A DNA stretch of 64,000 bases from Rhyzopertha dominica (lineage: Eukaryota; Arthropoda; Insecta; Coleoptera; Bostrichidae). Where the stretch lies: contig QCXZ01000003.1 of the NCBI GenBank assembly GCA_025024175.1, positions 22,960,392-23,024,391 of the forward strand, written 5' to 3'. Below, in pieces: positions 57,225 through 64,000 of the stretch. Both the position numbers and the translations under genes were made by a program. How positions within the stretch are numbered: the stretch's first letter is position 1; every line of letters starts with the position of its first letter. The notes under the pieces are model-generated. The model was not told the DNA's origin. It worked only from the letters and a program-made list of their open reading frames with translations, and ran no database searches.

Positions 57225-58365
57225 GGAAGGTCTGTCGTTTACAGTTATACGCTATACAAAGCAATACATGTCTAGCCATTCTTTTCTGCACTTGCGTTCG
57301 TAGACATACGAGTATTCACTCGCATTTGTTGGAACACTTGGTAAGTCTAACAGATACTTGTACATCGAACATTTTATTGTAACTCGGAACCCCTTTATGT
57401 ACGGTGATTTCAACACGGACATATTCTCCACAAGGCACCACACAGTTGCTTATCCGTCTCAGTGCTTTCGTTCGTTAGATAAGTCAACCATTTGGTGGCA
57501 CTTTTGTCCAACGTAACTTGAAATCTCTGTATGCCCGGCAGGTCTGGCGCTGTCCCCGTCTGTTCACAATGATACGCTATACAAGCCAATGCATGCCTAG
57601 CCACTCTGCTCTGCACTTGCGTTCGTAGATAAGTTCGCCTATTTGTTGAAACAGCTACATATCGAACATTTTGTCATCGTTGCTCGGCGTTCTTTTATGC
57701 ACGGTGGTTCCAATACTATCAGTCTGCATCCACAAGGCAATACACCCTCTCATTCTCCTCAGCATTTACTTTTGTCAGATTAGTCGATCCATTTGTGATA
57801 CGTTTGGCCATTGTAACTAACTGATTTGCCTTTATGCTTGGCGGATCTGGCACGTTCATTTGACATTGATTCCGCTATACATCGCAATAGACGCTTATCA
57901 ATGTGTTTCTGCACTTGCGTTCGTCAGATAAATCGATCATTTGTTGAAAACTTGAGCACAAATAAATCGAAAATTTTATCAATATAACTCGGCATCCCTT
58001 TATGCCTGGTGATTCAAACACTATGAGTCTGTGTATATAATCTCCACAAGGCAACGGACACCTACTGAGTGTCCTGAGCACTTACGTTCGTCAGATAAAT
58101 CGACCATTTGGCCAAAGTACCGCGGCCTTTCCTTATGCCCGGCGGGTCTGGCGCCNTCAGTTCNCAATGGTACACTATACAAGGCAATAAATGCCTAGCC
58201 AGTTTCTGCACTTGTGTTTGTCAGATAAATCGATCATTTGCTGAAACACTTAGTTTAAAAGATATAGCGAATATTTTGTCATTGTAATTCGGTATCCCTT
58301 TATGCACGGTGGTTCCAGTTCTATCACTCCACGGATGTATTCTATTCTACAAGGCAAAACAGGAT
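57225..58365. repeat. Satellite-like array, ~305-bp dimeric unit, nearly 4 copies
   Basis: A landmark (GCAATxxATGxCTAGCC) recurs at 57261, 57585, 57884 and 58184. A second landmark (CCACAAGGCA) recurs at about 57429, 57730, 58043 and 58350. Between them each half-unit carries related blocks: CACTTGCGTTCGT, GATAAATCGA, CATTTGTTG, TTGTAACTCGG and CCTTTATGCxCGGTGG. So the unit is itself two diverged ~150-bp monomers (A-B-A-B). Short open frames in it are by-products. Confidence 0.82.
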
Positions 58366-58394
58366 GGGCTGTCTTNTNGGAGAGATTGTGTTAG

Positions 58395-59100
58395 TTTCTA
58401 CTTCCTGAGNAGTTGCATTTTTTCACTAACTTTACTTTTCTGTTCACTCTTTGACTTAACTTTGAAAACTGGTGTCTTCCCATTCCTCTGAAAGTGTAGT
58501 TTTGTGGATCCGACTCTCAAGGTAGGAGCCAGGTAGAACCTGGCTAATTATCAACCTATTAACATAACTGTAATGCCTAAACTGTTCGAACATATTTTGT
58601 CCCTTGAATTAGGCATGCAGGTTGAGCTATTTATTCTGACGTCTATAAAGGGTCAATCACCGGGTAGTGTTATTGTATACGGTTACTCCCTTAGGCTTTT
58701 TATCTATTTGAATTCTCTGGTTGGAAAGTTACACTACGGCTAGCTCTCAACTTGTCTTATCTTTCATTGACATACCTTCGGATGTGCCTCAGAGTGCCCG
58801 TCTAGATCCCCTACTGTTTTGTCTCTTTGTAAATGACATTGGTAGTGCATTTAAGTACTGTAAATTTCTACTATTCGCAGACGATCAAAAATTATATTTC
58901 CCGCGTAAATTATTTATTTGGTCGCTAATAAATGGAATGGACATTAATATAAACAAATGCTATGGTATAACATTCAATAAAAACAAAAATGTCATTTTTT
59001 ACAATTACCACACAGACAAACCATTGTTTCTAGAGTTAGCCAGGTTAAGGATCTGGGTATCTTGTTGGATTGGACAAATCGATGACATGTTGTTTTCCGG
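58395..59100 (+). pseudogene. LINE relic 3 (reverse transcriptase)
   Basis: FDLTLKTGVFPFL then, after shifts, LANYQPINITVMPKLFEHIL (58535-58595), SSQLVLSFIDIPSDVPQSAR, LDPLLFCLFVNDIGS and FLLFADDQKLYF with a retained FADD at 58871-58888. It is the same general RT layout as relics 1 and 2, with frameshifts. It ends within the palm/thumb near 59090. Confidence 0.68.
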
Positions 59101-59219
59101 GCTGGTCCCTACGTTTCTTATTTCACCTTGACGTTTCGACACTCATGTCGGTGTCTTTCTCAGAAGTAGCTCTGAAATCGAAGTGTCCTAGTGTTTATAT
59201 TGTGTGGGCGTTGTTACGC

Positions 59220-59875
59220 ATGCCGGTTTGCAGGTTCCAGGTAGTTCGATGCCTCGGTCTCTGTTATAATTGTGTAGATTCGATAAATCAATGTTTCGAG
59301 AAGGTCGGAGAATTAGAGAACCCACAAGTGTGGTACATTGCCGAAACTGTGTCGCGAAAAAATGACATTTTGAGGTTATAGAACATTCTGGAAAATTAAG
59401 AAGCAAACGAAGGAACTATCATATAAATAAATTTCCGGGCTAATAGGTCGTGGTATAAAGGTTAAAAAACCTAACGGTTCATCTGCTACTGCGGCAGATT
59501 ACAGAGATTACAAGATAATCAGAACGGCCGTGATAGCTTACCATTTTGATAAAAGGAAAGAACCCCTAAGTGTGGTACTTTGCCGTAATCGTCTTGAAGC
59601 TGTCGAACATCGACATTTCTAGAAAGTCATAGAATAACGTTTTAAAACATTCAGTAAAAGATGAATGACCTTCCAGGTGTAGCACATTGCCGTAACCATC
59701 TCGCGGCGAAGATGTCAAAAATCGACACTTCGAGAAGTCGTAGAACATTCTGGAAAATTCATCAGTATACGAGAGAACTAAGTGTGACAGATTGGAGAAC
59801 ACGTCTCGCGATGGAGACGTTGAAAATCGATGTTTTAAGAAAGTCATTCTACGGTATGTTACCACAGTTGTCTTT
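59220..59875. repeat. Degenerate tandem repeat, ~110-120-bp unit
   Basis: Variants of GTGTGGTACATTGCCGTAAC, AAAATCGACATTTCGAGAAG and AGAACATTCTGGAAAATTCA recur in this order near 59326, 59567, 59675 and 59780, with a weaker copy near 59240. The block 59410-59560 interrupts the series. Confidence 0.6.
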
Positions 59876-59999
59876 TGACAATAGTAGAATCAAAAGTTCC
59901 CAAAACGCAATAAAGGACCGTACTAGTAGACAGTTATTAACACTAAGCCGAAATAACGTAATAACATTTGACTGCTGCATTTCAATCGAAAGATAAGAC

Positions 60000-60700
60000 A
60001 CAGACTTAAATATACAATGACAGCGGTCCGAAACTAACGTATGCTAGGGCTCAGAACCAGAACTGGTAAAGGTCTCAGGTCTACCATCCTAGATACTGGT
60101 TCGGTTTCACAGTTTGCTTCTGCGTGGTTATGTTTGCTCTGTATCCAACTGACCATTATTATAAATCGACGTTTCTTGTTGTTATCATATTTTTTTACTC
60201 AAAGATTTGATTAAAAATGTGTTTAGCTGTGAGTCTTGGGGAGAAGTCGCCTCTATTCTGTNCTNCTGTTACATCTATTTTGGCCAAAAACAGAAAATAT
60301 TGACTAAATTATTAAAGTAGATTGGAACATCGCAAATGTAATGGAAACAAAAAAAAATATGTACATTATTTTCTTAATCAGAAAAAAATGTGTCTTTTCG
60401 ACTATAGCATAGCCAATTATGGTATCCATTTAAACAAATCCAAGTGTGTGTCATCTCTCAAAAATGTGACCGAGTACGCCACTCGATTTAATATAACAAT
60501 GTCTATCAGAAATATTTTTATACTTTTTTTTGTATCTACACACCTAAGCAAAATATTGAGAACTAAAGAAATATTAGATTACTCAAAAATTGCATATACA
60601 ATGGCGTTGATACAGTTCAACTCATAATAAAAAGTAAGCAATGTGCAAACTGCAACTCTAGTATTAATAGTTACCGAAATACCATGCGATTAGAACGGAA
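60000..60700. other. Unassigned intergenic stretch
   Basis: AT-rich with two ambiguous bases, no recognisable coding sequence. Confidence 0.4.
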
Positions 60701-60704
60701 ACGG

Positions 60705-61200
60705 GACACCCTGTTCATAACTGTAAATTTTACTCCATACTCTGTTTACACCTGCCTCCATAGCTACGGTCCTAGTGGCCAAAGTTTCAAAAAGTAATGC
60801 ATACGGTAAAAGGGAAAAAACCGCTATTTTGCATTTTACAAACTAGGTAATGGTATAAACATGCAAAGCTCTTTTTAAGCGTAAAAATTCAGTGTTTCAT
60901 GTTTTTAAAAATTTTCAAGAAACGGCACTAAGTAATCCAATTTTGAAACCGGAAATCAAAATCTCTCTGTTTTTTTTACCATAACCGAGATCTAAATGAT
61001 GTATTTGGCGGTGGTTAAAATAAATATATGAACCGTCTAGATAAATCAACCGTAGATATGCAACTAGTAAATTAAATACATATGTTTTATCATAGATTAG
61101 TTTTTGGTATAGCCCTTTTAAAATCATTTTTAATGAATTTATTTGTAGGTTATGGCTCCTCTTAATTAAATTAAACATCGTATTTATTTTAATTTGTTTA
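60705..61200 (-). repeat. Dispersed repeat ending in ACAGGGTGTCCCG
   Basis: GGGACACCCTGTTC at 60705-60718 is the reverse complement of the TACAGGGTGT-type terminus seen elsewhere in the window. The adjacent sequence has an open frame of low complexity without family motifs. Extent to the right is uncertain. Confidence 0.35.
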
Positions 61201-61424
61201 NTTTTTATTAGATATAAAAAACAAAATGTTTTTTATAGATCTTAAACATAGGTTATAATGTCATAAGTGTGGTGTTTAATTTAATGAATTTTAATTTTAA
61301 TTCAAAAAAATAAATGTCAGTAAATACAATAATACTGATACGAAGTATGCATCTCAGAAAAATACGTAAGAGTGGTACATGATACTGTGTTCTTTAAATA
61401 GTGCTTTCGTAAACTTTCGTTAAC

Positions 61425-61690
61425 GGTCGTCGACAGCCAGGCCGACGTCGCAGACGCTGAGCGTCAGTTGTAATGTATTTCCCATTCACTGACTTGTCAG
61501 ATGATTCAAGTTTTGTGTACTGCGTTTTTGATACTTCATATTAATTACAATATTATTTAAGTCTTAACGCAATCCGTTTAATAAAATTAGTTACCCTTAC
61601 AGTGCAGTGCTAGTGCATAAAACATAAGGGGAATATTGGTCTAAGAATATTCCAACAACTGTGCTTGAAAAATTGTGTTGCGATTATAAA
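61425..61690 (+). promoter_or_regulatory. CpG-rich start region with an initiator-like TCAGT
   Basis: 61425-61470 is CpG-rich within AT-rich surroundings and contains GCGTCAGTTG, a match to the arthropod initiator TCAGT, near 61463. The next 220 bp lack ATG-rich coding sequence and would be a 5' UTR leading to the exon at 61691. Confidence 0.4.
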
Positions 61691-61718
61691 ATGTCCTGTG
61701 AATACCTGCAAACGCTGA
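61691..61718 (+). CDS. Possible first coding exon of an unidentified gene
   Basis: ATG in good context (TATAAAATGTCC), coding MSCEYLQTL plus one base, followed directly by a strong donor A|GTAAGT. The promoter-like region upstream supports a real gene start running off the window to the right. The next apparent exon (62127-62175) does not fit in phase, so the continuation is unknown. I do not recognise the protein. Confidence 0.35.
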
Positions 61719-62354
61719 GTAAGTATTATGGTAATAGTAGAGTATAAAAGTGTACTCTTATTCAGCCAGTAAATACGTAGTTAGTATTGGTAGTCCTAGT
61801 CTTATAGTCCAATTGTTACTTTTCCTCTGCAGTAAAATAACTTAAAACTCACATACGCGATTTTGCTAGTATAGATAAGACATGAATTCTTAAATACCCT
61901 AAACACGCTTTAAGTTGAATACATACTACCAAAGTATTTTCATTTTTTTTGCCTACTTAAATAATATGTAGTTTATTGTATTCATATAGTGTAATTAGAT
62001 ATGTTCTAAGAAGGATTATACAAGAAAAAAATAGCTGTTTCATAAAAAAACTAATTCCAAGTTTCAGCTGATTAAATATCCTAGATATTACACATTGATT
62101 GCTTTCTATTTATAAATATTTTTTAGGATATTCCGAGGAGAGTTAAAGGNCATAATGANCAGCTATAGAAATTATGTAAGTACCAACTTTATTATATTAT
62201 TATGTTTGAAAGATTTCCAAACACTTTTTTGTTACTATTTCGAAGGTTTCTAAAATATTAACAACGCTTCAAAAACATTGCTTATCACACTCTCTATTCG
62301 TATCAGTCAAAACTAAACATGAGCAGCAGTAAGTCTTGCTTTTAAGAGACAATG

Positions 62355-62360
62355 TTTATT
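62355..62360 (-). terminator. Polyadenylation signal for the possible terminal exon
   Basis: AATAAA on the - strand, 12 nt downstream of the TAA at 62372-62374. Confidence 0.4.
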
Positions 62361-62371
62361 AGATATACTAT

Positions 62372-62642
62372 TTATCCTATAATAAAGCCCTTCAGAACCA
62401 TTCTATCTAGATTAAGACTTAAAATGCGCTGAAGAAGTGCAATGACTTGGAAACGCGTGTATGTTGGCAAAACCACAACCTCTAACAACCTTTCAACAAG
62501 TCCAGTATTGTCGCTTATATCCATCTCCACCATTCTAGTGCCGTCATCAAAGGACAATCCTGCTACCAAGCAATATGATGCTGCATTTCCCTTACCCTTC
62601 AACGGGCAGATCTTTGCAACCAGTTTGTACCTAACAGTTCTG
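62372..62642 (-). CDS. Possible terminal exon of an unidentified - strand gene
   Basis: An acceptor-like TAACATACACAG precedes an open frame reading TVRYKLVAKICPLKGKGNAA, then CLVAGLSFDDGTRMVEMDIS and ending VLKGFIIG before TAA. AATAAA on the same strand lies just 12 nt past the stop (62355-62360). The DDGTRMVEMDIS stretch recalls an OB-fold strand pattern (D-G-T-x-x-x-E-V/M), possibly RMI1- or RPA-like, but that is weak. Upstream exons would lie at higher coordinates or outside the window. Confidence 0.4.
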
Positions 62643-63230
62643 TGTATGTTACAGCAGCGTCATAAAGGTTGTATTGATTTTAAAAAAGTAATCAAATACC
62701 AATACCAACCTTATTGAGTGGAAACAACTTCAAACTAAAAATCAACTGTCACTTCTAAATAAATCCAAAAGGATATAATACTTTTAAGTAATCGTATTTT
62801 TGATTCAACAGTAATACTTAAGGATAAATTCAGTAAAATATAATTGTTTTTTATGTATTTGATAAATTATACAACGTCGTGGAAATTCCTGAAAACAAAC
62901 ATTTCGTGGGTTCTAGTAGTCTTTATAAACTAAATTATCTACCCTGGACAATCTCCTTATAAGACACGTTTTAGTCGTATACAAAAAATAAACCTAAAGC
63001 AGCAAGTGAATTTTTCTGGAGCACACAAACAAATGCGGGTAATATTTGAAACATTACTTCCTTTACGGTGGCATTTGTAATAAAATTCATAAGGTCCCAC
63101 AGATGCTATCAACTCGAAAAAAATAAATAGTTAGGGTTATCATATTATACTTCAAGACTGAAACCCTCATAACTATTCGTGACTCCGTATAAAGTGGCTT
63201 TCAAAAACATAATCCCTCTTGGTTCAGCAC

Positions 63231-63302
63231 GGCCCCATAGCTCAGTGGCAGAGCAACAGAGGCTAAATCTGGAGGCCCCGAGTTCGATCCTCGATGGGAG
63301 CT
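63231..63302 (+). pseudogene. tRNA-like sequence (degenerate tRNA or SINE head)
   Basis: The A box TAGCTCAGTGG and B-box-like AGTTCGATCCT are present at tRNA spacing. The acceptor stem has two mismatches (GGCCCCA against TGGGAGC), the T stem starts with C:A, and the presumed anticodon loop GGCTAAA lacks T33 and would read CTA. So it is probably a pseudogene or a tRNA-derived repeat. No second copy is visible in the window. Confidence 0.6.
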
Positions 63303-64000
63303 GATAATTTTCTTCGTAAAATTTTCTCCAAGAAACTACTAAATATATGCAATTGAACTAACAATACATGCACATGCAACAACCATTACACATTCTAAAT
63401 AATCCCCCTTGGTATTTAAAATTTTTGAGGTGGTAGCGACTGTGATGCTATCTTGAGTTTGAGAAAAACACCACATTTAAAAAAGGTCATTTGTAAGCAA
63501 TCTTAGTCGGTTTTATTCGAACTTTCTAGTACAACGCATTCAGAACTTAGGAATAAATTGCCGCTTCATAGGGTCCTTTTTTGCTCGCATTTATCTGCCA
63601 TCCTGCTCGGACCACTGCAGTTGAGTATTCCTGGTCATCTCAATTTATTGTGAAGAGACCGTGGACGACGCGTAGTCTCCTATGAGCCAACCTTAATTTT
63701 GTTTCGAGTTGCAAAGCTCGAATTTGGTAAGCTGTGATAATTTCTCAGCTACTTCACTCGTTGCGTTGTGTTATACATACTTATTATGTCAATGGGTGAT
63801 GTATCTCCAACCGTCCAACCTGAGATGCGCATGCTTGCGTCTGCGGTGCTCTTCCCACCAAAACAGTCGTCAATGCTAGTCTAATCGAAAGAGACTAGAG
63901 ACTGAAGACAATGCGCAGTCTCGTATGCGCAAGCTACATCGAGTCGCCTAACAGCTACTTGAATAAGTTTTGGTATTTATCCGAATTTATCAGATGAGAA
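63303..64000. other. Right end, unassigned, with TGCGCA clusters
   Basis: TGCGCATGC at 63826-63834, and further TGCGCA near 63911 and 63927, in a CpG-richer segment. It may be an upstream part of a promoter beyond the window; no exon is visible. Confidence 0.35.

Noticed and set aside
57252..58081. Three short - strand open frames
   Set aside because: They lie in successive copies of the 305-bp tandem repeat and arise from it.
57225..59875. The two tandem arrays read as one continuous array
   Set aside because: Their units differ in length and landmarks and they are separated by LINE relic 3.
59661..59996. 111-codon open frame
   Set aside because: It runs over the ~115-bp tandem repeat and has no domain-like pattern.
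60322..60627. 101-codon open frame
   Set aside because: AT-driven composition (Lys, Asn, Ile, Tyr), no motif and no splice or promoter support.
62442..62717. + strand open frame opposite 62372-62642
   Set aside because: It mirrors the - strand frame, which has an acceptor, stop and poly(A) signal; the + strand frame has none of these.
1..64000. CRISPR arrays, bacterial operons, phage or toxin-antitoxin systems
   Set aside because: No regularly spaced short repeats or prokaryotic gene layout; the sequence is eukaryotic throughout.

Overview
The window comes from an insect nuclear genome. It is AT-rich, its genes have many introns, and it is full of decayed transposons. The key evidence is a complete paramyosin gene with the arthropod-specific internal start for miniparamyosin. 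The type and density of mobile-element relics (mariner-like transposases with an N-terminal DUF4817-type region, Penelope-like, LINE, hAT, Crypton-like) fit a non-dipteran insect, but the order cannot be fixed from the sequence alone.

Layout. (1) 1-7554, + strand: the 3' part of a microcephalin (MCPH1)-like gene, in three exons, ending in a tandem BRCT pair. Its roughly 6 kb intron carries a 3,382-bp hAT-type element with a matching 8-bp target duplication. (2) 8403-39320, - strand: paramyosin (Prm), rebuilt here as 12 coding exons whose splice phases all agree, giving 879 residues. An alternative first exon at 16012-16763 gives miniparamyosin of 614 residues. The two proteins share the last 363 residues. 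The two genes are convergent, with stop codons about 850 bp apart. (3) Prm introns, some of them 2-9 kb, hold a Penelope-like element, a 1.26-kb imperfect palindrome, a hAT inserted into an older mariner-like transposase, and smaller repeats. (4) 39.3-61.4 kb: no host protein gene recognised. It holds several LINE relics on both strands, further mariner-like transposase relics, a Crypton-like fragment, a nuclear tRNA-Ile(AAU) gene, and two satellite-like arrays. (5) 61.4-64 kb: a CpG-rich start region with a possible first coding exon (+ strand), a possible last coding exon of another gene on the - strand, and a degenerate tRNA-like sequence.

Functionally the only complete protein locus is the thick-filament gene Prm. 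Its two products come from separate promoters: a CpG-rich region upstream of 39320 for paramyosin, and a TATA-box promoter inside intron 8 for miniparamyosin. The rest of the interest lies in the layered history of transposon insertions. I found no operon-like or defence-type system. The best candidates for something undescribed are the long palindrome inside Prm intron 4, the dimeric ~305-bp repeat array near 57-58 kb, and the unassigned exons at 61.7 and 62.4 kb.
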